This document shows positions 1-6,027 of a stretch of 7,800 nucleotides of DNA, piece after piece. Numbering within the stretch: position 1 is the first letter of the stretch; every line of letters begins with the position of its first letter. The position numbers and the translations under genes were made by a program. The notes beneath the pieces were generated by a model. The model saw only the letters and a program-made list of their open reading frames with translations. It did not search any database and was not told where the DNA came from. The stretch is from Campylobacteraceae bacterium (lineage in GTDB: Bacteria > Campylobacterota > Campylobacteria > Campylobacterales > Sulfurovaceae): positions 1-7,800 of the forward strand of contig JALWQQ010000052.1 of the NCBI GenBank assembly GCA_027083075.1, read 5' to 3'.

Positions 1-810
1 GAACATCTCAACACCTGTAACGGTGGTTTTTTGCGTATCTTTCAAACCGACGATCTCTACTTCGTCGCCTACACAGACTTTACCGCGCTCGATCTTACCG
101 GTAACAACCGTACCGCGCCCTTGGATCGTAAAGATATCTTCGATAGGCATCAAGAAATCTTTGTCCGTATCGCGCTCCGGAGTCGGAATATACTCGTCTA
201 CCGCTTTCATAAGCTCGAGAATTTTTTCAGACCAAGGACCGATGTTGCCTGCTTTTGCCTCTTCAAGCGCTTGGAAAGCAGAACCCGCAACGATAGGCGT
301 ATCGTCACCCGGGAAGTCGTACTCGCTCAAGAGCTCGCGCACTTCAAGCTCGACAAGCTCAAGCATCTCTTCTTTGTCTTCCTCGTCGAGTTGATCCTCT
401 TTGTTCAAGAAGACAACGATGTAAGGAACGCCGACTTGGCGTGAAAGAAGGATGTGCTCGCGTGTTTGCGCCATCGGACCGTCTGTAGCGGCGATAACGA
501 GGATCGCACCGTCCATTTGCGCCGCACCCGTAATCATGTTTTTGACGTAGTCGGCGTGACCCGGACAGTCAACGTGCGCATAGTGGCGATTGTCTGTTTC
601 ATACTCGACGTGAGACGTAGCGATCGTGATCCCTCTTTCTCTCTCTTCAGGAGCGTTGTCGATCTGATCGTAGTCCATCATTTGTGCGTTGTTTTTGTTT
701 GCAAGTACGGCCGTGATCGCAGCGGTAAGCGTCGTTTTACCGTGGTCGACGTGACCGATCGTACCGATGTTTACATGCGGTTTGGTTCGTTCAAATTTTT
801 CTTTAGCCAT
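1..810 (-). CDS. tuf: Elongation factor Tu, N-terminal 270 residues (3' end of gene outside window)
   Basis: EF-Tu is the cytoplasmic GTPase that carries aminoacyl-tRNA to the ribosomal A site. The reading frame is open to the window edge. The visible 270 residues are about two thirds of the usual roughly 400, covering the whole GTPase domain and the start of domain 2. Visible motifs are the P-loop GHVDHGKT at residues 19-26, the switch I threonine in RGITI near residue 62, DCPGH at 81-85 with the catalytic histidine 85, NKED at 136-139, and SAF at 177-179 in the G5 position, where SAL is more usual. The ATG at 810 has an AGGAG ribosome binding site at 818-822, 7 nt upstream. Four tRNA genes lie upstream on the same strand, as in the tufB operon of many bacteria. 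In Campylobacterota rpmG, secE and nusG usually follow, which would lie left of this window. The wording of the protein matches Campylobacterota EF-Tu. Identity is certain. Confidence 0.98.
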   Translation of the reverse strand, partial: MAKEKFERTKPHVNIGTIGHVDHGKTTLTAAITAVLANKNNAQMMDYDQIDNAPEERERGITIATSHVEYETDNRHYAHVDCPGHADYVKNMITGAAQMDGAILVIAATDGPMAQTREHILLSRQVGVPYIVVFLNKEDQLDEEDKEEMLELVELEVRELLSEYDFPGDDTPIVAGSAFQALEEAKAGNIGPWSEKILELMKAVDEYIPTPERDTDKDFLMPIEDIFTIQGRGTVVTGKIERGKVCVGDEVEIVGLKDTQKTTVTGVEMF

Positions 811-817
811 TGCTTCT

Positions 818-822
818 CTCCT
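818..822 (-). promoter_or_regulatory. Ribosome binding site of tuf
   Basis: On the minus strand AGGAG lies 7 nt before the tuf ATG, a strong and well-spaced Shine-Dalgarno sequence. It confirms the EF-Tu start. Confidence 0.85.
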
Positions 823-849
823 ACTGAGCTAATTGAATGTGAAGGCAAT

Positions 850-855
850 ATTATA
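850..855 (-). promoter_or_regulatory. Possible internal -10 element (TATAAT) for tuf
   Basis: A perfect TATAAT lies on the minus strand about 40 nt before the tuf ATG, just downstream of the leader hairpin. It would give a leader of roughly 33 nt. No -35 match is found at the usual distance, but Campylobacterota sigma70 promoters often depend mainly on the -10 element. It could allow tuf to be transcribed apart from the tRNAs. One hexamer match is weak evidence on its own. Confidence 0.25.
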
Positions 856-888
856 CCCAACTAAGCTTACAACCGTGTCCCTCATCCC

Positions 889-932
889 ATATGGACAAAA
901 CTGCTACACGCAAGTCGCACTTCTGTCCATAT
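889..932 (-). other. Long hairpin in the tRNA-Thr/tuf spacer
   Basis: Perfect 9-nt inverted arms (889-897 and 924-932, ATATGGACA and its complement) enclose a second pairing of 898-904 with 917-923. In the minus-strand RNA this forms a stem of 16 positions with one G-G mismatch and one G-U wobble, closed by a 12-nt loop (905-916). No U-run follows, so it is not a typical intrinsic terminator. It lies 11 nt downstream of the tRNA-Thr(GGU) 3' end and about 80 nt before tuf. It may be a processing site separating the tRNAs from the tuf mRNA (for example RNase III), or a stabiliser of the tuf 5' end. The function is inferred. Confidence 0.55.
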
Positions 933-943
933 CTAACGGAGGG

Positions 944-1018
<75 letters not shown>

Positions 1019-1085
1019 ATGTAAGTCAATGTTTACCGGAGTTTGCCGTATAACGTGAAGTTACTACCAAAAGCGTTCGAAAAGC

Positions 1086-1105
1086 GGTGACATCCGTCTG
1101 TTACC
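1086..1105 (-). other. Small hairpin in the 108-nt spacer between tRNA-Gly and tRNA-Thr(GGU)
   Basis: The arms 1086-1092 and 1099-1105 are complementary except for one position and enclose a 6-nt loop. The spacer is much longer than the 13- and 38-nt gaps between the other tRNAs of the cluster and contains no gene. A role in precursor processing is possible, but such a short stem may be chance. Confidence 0.25.
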
Positions 1106-1126
1106 GTCGATACAGCTCCCGGTTAA

Positions 1127-1203
1127 TGGAGCGGGAAACGGGACTCGAACCCGCGACCCTCAGCTTGGAAGGCTGACGCTCTAGCCAACTGAGCTATTCC
1201 CGC
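1127..1203 (-). tRNA. tRNA-Gly (anticodon UCC)
   Basis: This is a 77-nt cloverleaf on the minus strand. The acceptor stem begins GCGGGAA, the discriminator is T, and the 3' CCA is encoded at 1127-1129. The anticodon loop CTTCCAA is closed by TCAGC/GCTGA; TCC is read at 1167-1169. The T arm is GCGGGTTCGAGTCCCGT, slightly offset from the acceptor pairing. It is the third gene of the tRNA-tuf unit, corresponding to glyT in E. coli. Confidence 0.97.
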
Positions 1204-1216
1204 ACCTACGGCTTAA

Positions 1217-1302
1217 TGGTGGTGAGTGGAGGATTCGAACCTCCGAAGGCAAATGCCAGCAGATTTACAGTCTGCCCCCGTTGGCCACTTGGGTAACTCA
1301 CC
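1217..1302 (-). tRNA. tRNA-Tyr (anticodon GUA)
   Basis: This is an 86-nt class II tRNA on the minus strand with the long variable arm (GGCATTTGCC region) typical of bacterial tRNA-Tyr. The acceptor stem begins GGTGAGT, the discriminator is A, and the 3' CCA is encoded at 1217-1219. The anticodon loop CTGTAAA contains GTA at 1266-1268. The T arm is GGAGGTTCGAATCCTCC. It is the second gene of the tRNA-tuf unit, corresponding to tyrU. Confidence 0.97.
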
Positions 1303-1340
1303 CCTTGCACCTTGCCGGTCAAACACTGATCATCTATTTA

Positions 1341-1416
<76 letters not shown>

Positions 1417-1437
1417 ACATCAAATAAACGGACGGGA

Positions 1438-1466
1438 ATTATAGACAAAAAAAGTTTTAAAGTCAA
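1438..1466 (-). promoter_or_regulatory. Sigma70 promoter of the tRNA-tuf operon
   Basis: On the minus strand TTGACT (1461-1466) and a perfect TATAAT (1438-1443) are separated by exactly 17 nt. That is 11 of 12 consensus positions at the ideal spacing. The spacer contains a run of seven T. Transcription should start near 1431, about 15 nt before the first tRNA. A full -35/-10 pair is rarer in Campylobacterota than -10-only promoters and suits a stable-RNA operon that must be expressed strongly. The sequence just after the -10 (CCCGTCCG on the minus strand) is G/C-rich, possibly a discriminator under stringent control, which is inference. Confidence 0.9.
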
Positions 1467-1540
1467 GGTACAGAAGCGTTTTTTAGAAAAAATAGATGCG
1501 ATAAATTAAAAATATGCTATCGTAGATAAAAAAGTTTAAT

Positions 1541-1544
1541 AGGA
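1541..1544 (+). promoter_or_regulatory. Ribosome binding site of yaaA
   Basis: AGGA lies 6 nt before the ATG at 1551 and fixes the yaaA start. The AT-rich 1467-1540 stretch must hold the yaaA promoter. TATGCT at 1513-1518 is a possible -10, but there is no convincing -35, so I do not assign one. Confidence 0.6.
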
Positions 1545-1550
1545 TAAGCG

Positions 1551-2291
1551 ATGAAAATCCTCTTAGCACCGAGCGAGAGCAAACGCAAGGGCGGCGACGG
1601 TAGGTTTACGCTTGAAACGCTCTTTTTGGATGAAGCATTGCACGAAACCAGAGCAGCGCTCTTAGAGCGCTATCGCGCACTCATCGCAAAGGGCGATAGC
1701 GATAGACTCTCTACGCTGTTCGGACTCAAAAAACACAGCGACATCGTCCGCTTTGCGCACGATCCGATGACACAACCGGTGATAAAGGCGATCTTGCGCT
1801 ATGATGGAGTCGCTTTCGACTATCTTGACTATCCGACACTTAGTCGCAGCGCACAAGCCTATGTCGATCGTCATGTGATCCTCTTTTCAAATCTTTTCGG
1901 TCCGCTGCGCGCCGATGATCTTATCCCCGAATACAAGCTTAAACAAGGTGCAAGCATCGACGGACTCAAGCCCGAAAAGCTTTACAAAGAGACTGCACAA
2001 GCGGCACTCGATAGTGCTTTTGAAGGCGAAGAGATACTCGATCTACGTGCCGGTTTTTATGATAAGTTCTACAAGCCGTCACGCCCCTATACGACACTTA
2101 AGTTTCTCAAAAACGGCAAGAGCGTCAGCCACTGGGCAAAAGCCTACCGCGGCATGGTGACACGCGCCTGCGCCGAAGCGCAAGTCGATACGATCGATGC
2201 GCTACTAAAACTTCCGATCGAAGGTCTGCAGATCATCGAGATACAAGAGAAAGCAAAACAGACCGAGGTTGTCTATGCGATTACCGAGTAA
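1551..2291 (+). CDS. yaaA: YaaA family peroxide-stress protein (DUF328/UPF0246)
   Basis: This 246-residue cytoplasmic protein compares with 258 for E. coli YaaA, which helps limit DNA damage during hydrogen peroxide stress by lowering free iron and binds DNA. The family is recognised from the start MKILLAPSESK, from FSNLFGPLRADDLIPEYKL at residues 112-130 (E. coli has the equivalent LYGVLRPLDL...YRL segment), from FYDKFYKP at 169-176 (E. coli YFKSVKP), and from SHWAKAYRGMVTR at 193-205 (E. coli SFYAKKARGLMSR). The segment at residues 80-100, with FDYLDYPTLS, matches the region around Y..L. in the family. It has its own ribosome binding site at 1541-1544. It is divergent from the tRNA-tuf unit and shares a roughly 134-nt AT-rich upstream region with it. 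Its last codons overlap the start of a candidate small membrane ORF. The family assignment is firm; the iron/peroxide role here rests on the E. coli protein. Confidence 0.93.
   Translation: MKILLAPSESKRKGGDGRFTLETLFLDEALHETRAALLERYRALIAKGDSDRLSTLFGLKKHSDIVRFAHDPMTQPVIKAILRYDGVAFDYLDYPTLSRSAQAYVDRHVILFSNLFGPLRADDLIPEYKLKQGASIDGLKPEKLYKETAQAALDSAFEGEEILDLRAGFYDKFYKPSRPYTTLKFLKNGKSVSHWAKAYRGMVTRACAEAQVDTIDALLKLPIEGLQIIEIQEKAKQTEVVYAITE
2265..2268 (+). promoter_or_regulatory. Ribosome binding site inside yaaA for the small membrane ORF
   Basis: GAGG lies 6 nt before the ATG at 2275, within the last codons of yaaA. This site is the main reason to take the short overlapping frame seriously. Confidence 0.45.
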
Positions 2292-2382
2292 CGAGACGCT
2301 TTATCGCATCATGCTCATCCTGCTCTTTGGCTCCGTCGTGCTTGGACTACTTTTTGATACCGACTATACTCTATTTTTCTAA
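2275..2382 (+). CDS. Candidate 35-residue single-pass membrane protein overlapping the yaaA 3' end
   Basis: A short frame starts at an ATG 14 nt before the last base of yaaA's final sense codon, in another frame, and ends with TAA at 2380-2382. The predicted protein begins MRLPSNETLYR, has one hydrophobic stretch at about residues 12-26 (IMLILLFGSVVLGLL), and ends FDTDYTLFF. It has the layout of a one-helix membrane peptide with a basic N-terminus and an acidic, aromatic tail. A GAGG ribosome binding site precedes the ATG by 6 nt, and the overlap would allow coupled translation from the yaaA mRNA. Its end overlaps the end of the convergent SagB-type gene by 12 nt. I do not recognise a family. 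It could be a chance frame, but the hydrophobic segment and the spaced ribosome binding site argue for it. Confidence 0.5.
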   Translation: MRLPSNETLYRIMLILLFGSVVLGLLFDTDYTLFF

Positions 2383-3672
2383 CTCTCTGCCGATTGCCAT
2401 CATATAAAGTACCATCTCCTCTTTGGCATCCAGACCCAAAAAGTCGCACACCTCATCGTCATAATAGGCACCGATACCACTACATCCGAGCCCCAAATAG
2501 GTCGCAGCGATATAGAGCCGCTGTCCGATCACTCCCGCCTTTTGATAGAGGGCTTGATAATTGGTGCCGCGCGAGGTCATGATGAGCGCCAAAGCACCGT
2601 CGCGCGCCAGATGATACTGCTCCAGCGCCAAATAGCCCACCCGGGCACTAAAATCACCGTAACGCAGATAGTTGCCCCAAAGCCGTATGCCGCTTGGCAT
2701 CTGCAAGACGCGATTGACGATCACATAAACCGCAACCTCCTCGTCACAATCACTAAGGATCGGTTGTGCAATGATCGATTCGAGATAGTGCAATTGACCT
2801 TTGCTAATCGCTTCGGGTGCAAAGGCGCGTGTCGAGCGGCGACGAACGATCGCCTCTTGTAGTCTCAAGGATTCGAAATCGAACGTCGGTGCATGTAGCT
2901 GTCGCTTGCATGCTTGCAATTGCAAGCTTTCATGATATGCCGTAACGATCTCGGGTGTCGGCATAAAGGTATCGGTCGCATCAGCATAGGGCAAGGGTTG
3001 TGAGGGTAATTTCGGTAAGCCATGCTTGCGCATCGGCACCCCCACCACGGCAGCTGAGAGCATATACTCTTGCTGCAAAAAGCCAAAGTGTCGATTGAGC
3101 GCATGATGATCGATACGATAGATCATGCGTGTCGCATGCGGCTTCAGCAACGCCGCCATTTCGATGGCACCAAGAAGATGTCCACCATCTAGCAAACAGT
3201 AGCGAAAAGCACGCAGACGGTATTTCCAAGCCGAGCGCCACGGCACCATCGAGAGCAAAAAGAGATACCCCTTGATCGGGTAACGCTCACCCACAAGGGC
3301 CTCCAGACCCTCACCTTCATGCAATGGGTACAATAATGTTAACGCAGAAGAGAAAACGTCGTAGTGATAAATCCCATCTTGCTTCCCTGCCACACCGCGG
3401 ATCTGCACATAGAGTTCATTGGGATAGAGTGCACCGGCGGCAGGGTTCATCCGCAAATAGTAAGTCACGCCGGGATAGCTTTTTTGGGCATTGATGCCAC
3501 CGATATGGTACAAAAAGCGATCCTCGGCATCCTCAAGATCGAAAGCAAAACGCCTCAGCTTCTTCTCATAGCGTTTGTACGGTGTCGGCTGCATCGACCA
3601 ATCAAGCTGATGCGCTCCTTGCCGCACCGAAAGATAGCTGTGTTTGGTTTGATCATGATAGCTAAACATCAT
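2371..3672 (-). CDS. SagB/ThcOx-type dehydrogenase with tandem nitroreductase-like domains
   Basis: This is a 433-residue protein with two flavin-reductase (nitroreductase-fold) halves. Residues 3-35 (YHDQTKH, QLDWSMQPTPYKRY) match the lead-in typical of SagB-type dehydrogenases. The first domain shows RMNPAAGALYPNELYV at 74-89, GIYHYD at 100-105, and the segment YRLRAFRYCLLDGGH at 151-165. The second shows RRRSTRAFAPEAIS at 277-290, MPSGIRLW at 325-332 and GLGCSGIGAYYDDEVCDFLG at 394-413. Family members use FMN; some oxidise azolines in thiazole/oxazole peptides (McbC, SagB, ThcOx), but many stand-alone copies have unknown substrates. No cyclodehydratase or precursor peptide is seen nearby, so a RiPP role is not supported here. 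The start at 3672 forms an ATGA overlap with the DUF309 gene, implying coupled translation; a second ATG follows at 3669. An upstream ATG at 3720 lacks a ribosome binding site. The protein is probably cytoplasmic. The family is firm, the substrate unknown. Confidence 0.9.
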   Translation of the reverse strand: MMFSYHDQTKHSYLSVRQGAHQLDWSMQPTPYKRYEKKLRRFAFDLEDAEDRFLYHIGGINAQKSYPGVTYYLRMNPAAGALYPNELYVQIRGVAGKQDGIYHYDVFSSALTLLYPLHEGEGLEALVGERYPIKGYLFLLSMVPWRSAWKYRLRAFRYCLLDGGHLLGAIEMAALLKPHATRMIYRIDHHALNRHFGFLQQEYMLSAAVVGVPMRKHGLPKLPSQPLPYADATDTFMPTPEIVTAYHESLQLQACKRQLHAPTFDFESLRLQEAIVRRRSTRAFAPEAISKGQLHYLESIIAQPILSDCDEEVAVYVIVNRVLQMPSGIRLWGNYLRYGDFSARVGYLALEQYHLARDGALALIMTSRGTNYQALYQKAGVIGQRLYIAATYLGLGCSGIGAYYDDEVCDFLGLDAKEEMVLYMMAIGRELEK

Positions 3673-4019
3673 GTAAAATAGTCTCGGTAACGCTCTTTGA
3701 GTGTTTCGATCATGGCGCACGCTTTACGAAACAAATCGGCATCATCGATCGCCTCGTTTGCCATCGCCTTGTGTCGCTCATAAGCGCCGATGGTGACCGC
3801 TGCTTGTTTGCGTACCTTGGGGCGGTTGCGCTTGATATGCGCAAAGGCGATCGCACCGTTGATAAGCCCGCGCGTCAAACTTTTGCGCGGGTCGTTGCGC
3901 AGACGCAAGGCATGCCACGCCTCTTCGAGTACCTCATGCGCTTCAAAGTAGGCTTCCTCATCTAAGAGCTTTAAAAAGTGCTCTAAAGCCCCTCTGAGAT
4001 CCTCGTTGATCTTTGGCAT
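3669..4019 (-). CDS. DUF309 family protein
   Basis: This small, all-helical cytoplasmic protein has 116 residues. The DUF309 signature is clear: YFEAHEVLEEAW at residues 24-35, with the conserved H28, E29, E32 and W35, then RGLINGAIAFAHIKRNR at 50-66. The biochemical function of the family is not established; conserved His and Glu residues suggest a binding pocket, but that is inference. The ATG at 4019 is preceded at 7 nt by a strong AGAAGGAG ribosome binding site (4027-4034), although this puts the first 20 or so codons inside the end of the upstream DUF255-type gene. A later start would remove the segment leading into the YFEAHE motif. The stop overlaps the SagB-type gene as ATGA. The gene sits between a thioredoxin-domain protein and a flavoprotein, in one probable operon. 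Confidence 0.9.
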   Translation of the reverse strand: MPKINEDLRGALEHFLKLLDEEAYFEAHEVLEEAWHALRLRNDPRKSLTRGLINGAIAFAHIKRNRPKVRKQAAVTIGAYERHKAMANEAIDDADLFRKACAMIETLKERYRDYFT

Positions 4020-5961
4020 CGCACGACTCCTTCTCGATACGCTTCAGTAGCGAAACTAGATCGCTTGTCGCGGCAAAACAGCGCCGTTTGCTACAGGCAA
4101 GATAGCGATTGTCGCTTGAGAGTCGCCTTAAGAGATAGGGGTATCGCGCCTGAAAGTAGTGTGCCTCTTCGTTTTGCCACAACCGGCGTGAGGCCGAGAT
4201 GGTGATGATGCCGTAGCGGCGCATTAGAACTAGTCGCGCCAACGAGGGTTGATCGCGCAAATGCGTAATGTGATAATGCCGCAAGGAAGAAGTAATAATG
4301 CGATCGATACGGCGATCGTGTTGTAGTGCCTCTAAGCGCATCAGCGAGGCGATCGCGATGCTTGCGGCACTTGTATAGTGTCGGTCATAAATCTGTGCCG
4401 TGATCGTACGCGCCGTATCACTATACCACCGCGGCGCATCGTAAAAGCGCGTAAGCATGGTACGACTTAGCGTTGTGGCAAACCTAAGATAGTGCGGCTT
4501 GAGTGTCAACTCATGGAGATCGAGTGCAGCACGCAACAGATAGGCATAATCCTCCAAGGTACCCTCCGCTTGGGCAGCATGCTCACCTGTCGCATAGCGC
4601 CTGAGTCCCTGCTTTGGCGACCAAAGCAGCGCAATGATGCGTTCAAAAAGGTGTTCGGCCTCCTTTTGATACCCCTTTTCTATCGTCGCCGCGGCACACA
4701 AGGCGCTTACTAGCATGGCGTTGTAGCTTGCTACGCCTTTGGGATCGACAAAGGGAAAACGGCGCGTTTGACGCATCCGACGCAGCACCTTCCATGCTTT
4801 TGCCATCCCTTCGGGTGCTTTGCCTTGCAAGCGAATATGCGAAAGCTCTCCATCGATCGTACCATCCTCTTCGATGCTTAGATAATGCAAGATCGCTTCA
4901 CACTGTTTTGCATCCAAACCTGCGGCACGCAACGCCCTACGCACACGCTCATAGGCAAAAAGATAGTAACCACCCTCTTCGCCTTCGCTATCGGCATCGC
5001 TTGCGCTGCCGTAAAGCCCGTTGGGTAGTTTGAAATGTTTTTGCAAAAAAGCAAGGCTTTGCAGCGCCACTTTACGATAAAGCGCTCGGTGCGTATGGCG
5101 CGCCGCTTTGGCATAGAGCGCGATCAGTGCGGCATTGTCATAGAGCATCTTTTCAAAGTGCGGCGTATGCCACGCACGATCGACGCTATAGCGAAAAAAG
5201 CCGCCCTCTACCTGATCGTAAAGCCCACTGCGTGCCATCTTGTCCAAAGTGGCATAGAGCATTGCTCCTGCTTCTTTAAAACCTAAACGATCCAGATCAA
5301 AAAGCAGGCTTAGCAGTGTCGCTTCGGGAAACTTTGGTCGTGCACCAAACCCTCCGTATTTGTGATCGTACACAGAAGCGATCTGTGTAATTATCAGCTT
5401 GGGTGATATGCTTCTATTTGTTTCGGCGGCGCTATCTGCAGCGATACGTAACTTTGGGCAATGATGGCGGTGATAACACTCGGCATAAAAATGCAGATAG
5501 TAGAGCAATCCCTTAGAGCCGTAGCCTCTCTCTTTGGGCAAGTAGGTACCGACAAATAGCGGCTGAAGCGTAGGCGTCAAGATCAGTGTCAGCGGCCAGC
5601 CGCCGCGTTTTCCAGTCACGTTGCGATAGATGGTCTGATAGTGCGCATCAAGTTGCGGTAGCTCCTCTTTGTCCACCTTGATCGCCACATAATGGGTATT
5701 GAGCAAGTCTGCCACCTCTTTGTCCTCAAAGCTCTCCTTCTCCATCACGTGACACCAATGGCAGGTGCTGTATCCGATCGAAAGAAAGATCGGTCTCTTT
5801 TCCTTTTTGGCTCTCTCAAGTGCCGCCTTATTCCACGGATACCAATCGACGGGATTGTCGGCATGCTGACGTAAATAGACCGACTCGGCATTGCTTAAAG
5901 CATTACCCTGTAAAAAGACAATCATAAAAATTATTGCCAACAATAATCTAATATAATGCAA
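3958..5961 (-). CDS. DUF255 / YyaL-type thioredoxin-domain protein, probably exported
   Basis: This is a 667-residue member of the SSP411/YyaL family: an N-terminal DsbH-like thioredoxin fold followed by a six-hairpin (alpha/alpha barrel) domain. Visible family motifs are YLRQHADNPVDWYPW (29-43), LSIGYSTCHWCHVM with the CxxC pair C67/C70, GGWPL (120-124), GGFGARPKFP (203-212), DQVEGGFFRYSVD (249-261) and HFEKMLYDNA (268-277). The molecular role of the family is not settled; a redox or carbohydrate-related function is inferred from the folds. Start: the frame stays open to a TTG at 5994 with no ribosome binding site. A TTG at 5961 has GGAG 8 nt upstream (5970-5973). An ATG at 5925 has none. 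From 5961 the protein opens MHYIR, then LLLAIIFMIVFL, then GNALSNA, which reads as a signal peptide or anchor. The last 20 or so residues lie beyond the usual family end and overlap the DUF309 gene by 62 nt. It is the first gene of a three-gene operon. The family is firm; the start is less certain. Confidence 0.9.
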   Translation of the reverse strand: MHYIRLLLAIIFMIVFLQGNALSNAESVYLRQHADNPVDWYPWNKAALERAKKEKRPIFLSIGYSTCHWCHVMEKESFEDKEVADLLNTHYVAIKVDKEELPQLDAHYQTIYRNVTGKRGGWPLTLILTPTLQPLFVGTYLPKERGYGSKGLLYYLHFYAECYHRHHCPKLRIAADSAAETNRSISPKLIITQIASVYDHKYGGFGARPKFPEATLLSLLFDLDRLGFKEAGAMLYATLDKMARSGLYDQVEGGFFRYSVDRAWHTPHFEKMLYDNAALIALYAKAARHTHRALYRKVALQSLAFLQKHFKLPNGLYGSASDADSEGEEGGYYLFAYERVRRALRAAGLDAKQCEAILHYLSIEEDGTIDGELSHIRLQGKAPEGMAKAWKVLRRMRQTRRFPFVDPKGVASYNAMLVSALCAAATIEKGYQKEAEHLFERIIALLWSPKQGLRRYATGEHAAQAEGTLEDYAYLLRAALDLHELTLKPHYLRFATTLSRTMLTRFYDAPRWYSDTARTITAQIYDRHYTSAASIAIASLMRLEALQHDRRIDRIITSSLRHYHITHLRDQPSLARLVLMRRYGIITISASRRLWQNEEAHYFQARYPYLLRRLSSDNRYLACSKRRCFAATSDLVSLLKRIEKESCDAKDQRGSQRGFRALFKALR
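4027..4034 (-). promoter_or_regulatory. Strong ribosome binding site of the DUF309 gene inside the upstream coding region
   Basis: AGAAGGAG on the minus strand lies 7 nt before the ATG at 4019. It is embedded in codons for RIEKES near the end of the upstream gene. It supports the long 62-nt overlap as real rather than a miscalled start. Confidence 0.75.
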
Positions 5962-6000
5962 TAAAAATACTCCAAGTTTTATTTTCTTTTGCAATAATAC

Positions 6001-6006
6001 ATTATA
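6001..6006 (-). promoter_or_regulatory. Candidate -10 element for the DUF255-DUF309-SagB operon
   Basis: A perfect TATAAT lies on the minus strand in the 66-nt divergent region. Transcription would begin near 5994, leaving a roughly 33-nt leader containing GGAG at 5970-5973 and the TTG at 5961. This would put the TTG at 5994 at the 5' end of the mRNA and so favours a downstream start. No -35 match is visible. The same AT-rich stretch must also hold the promoter of the plus-strand SCP2-like gene, whose -10 I cannot place with confidence. Confidence 0.4.
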
Positions 6007-6027
6007 TCCAAATCGTAAGGGGTGAGA

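Noticed and set aside
23..864. Plus-strand open frames across the tuf region.
   Set aside because: They are antisense shadows of EF-Tu, whose motifs are unmistakable on the minus strand. The translated frames are low-complexity or family-less.
889..932. Intrinsic terminator between tRNA-Thr(GGU) and tuf.
   Set aside because: The stem is strong, but no U-run follows on the minus strand, and stopping here would cut tuf off from the main promoter.
2371..3672. A thiazole/oxazole peptide (RiPP) cluster around the SagB-type gene.
   Set aside because: No YcaO/SagD, SagC or Cys/Ser-rich precursor is visible. The small ORF at 2275-2382 is a hydrophobic helix with no cysteine and lies on the other strand.
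3673..3720. Longer start (ATG at 3720) for the SagB-type gene.
   Set aside because: It has no ribosome binding site, adds residues not matching the family lead-in, and ignores the ATGA junction at 3669-3672.
6022..6027. GTG start at 6022 for the SCP2-like gene.
   Set aside because: The GTG lies within the AGGGG ribosome binding site region, and the ATG at 6028 has correct spacing and a typical MKK signal-peptide start.
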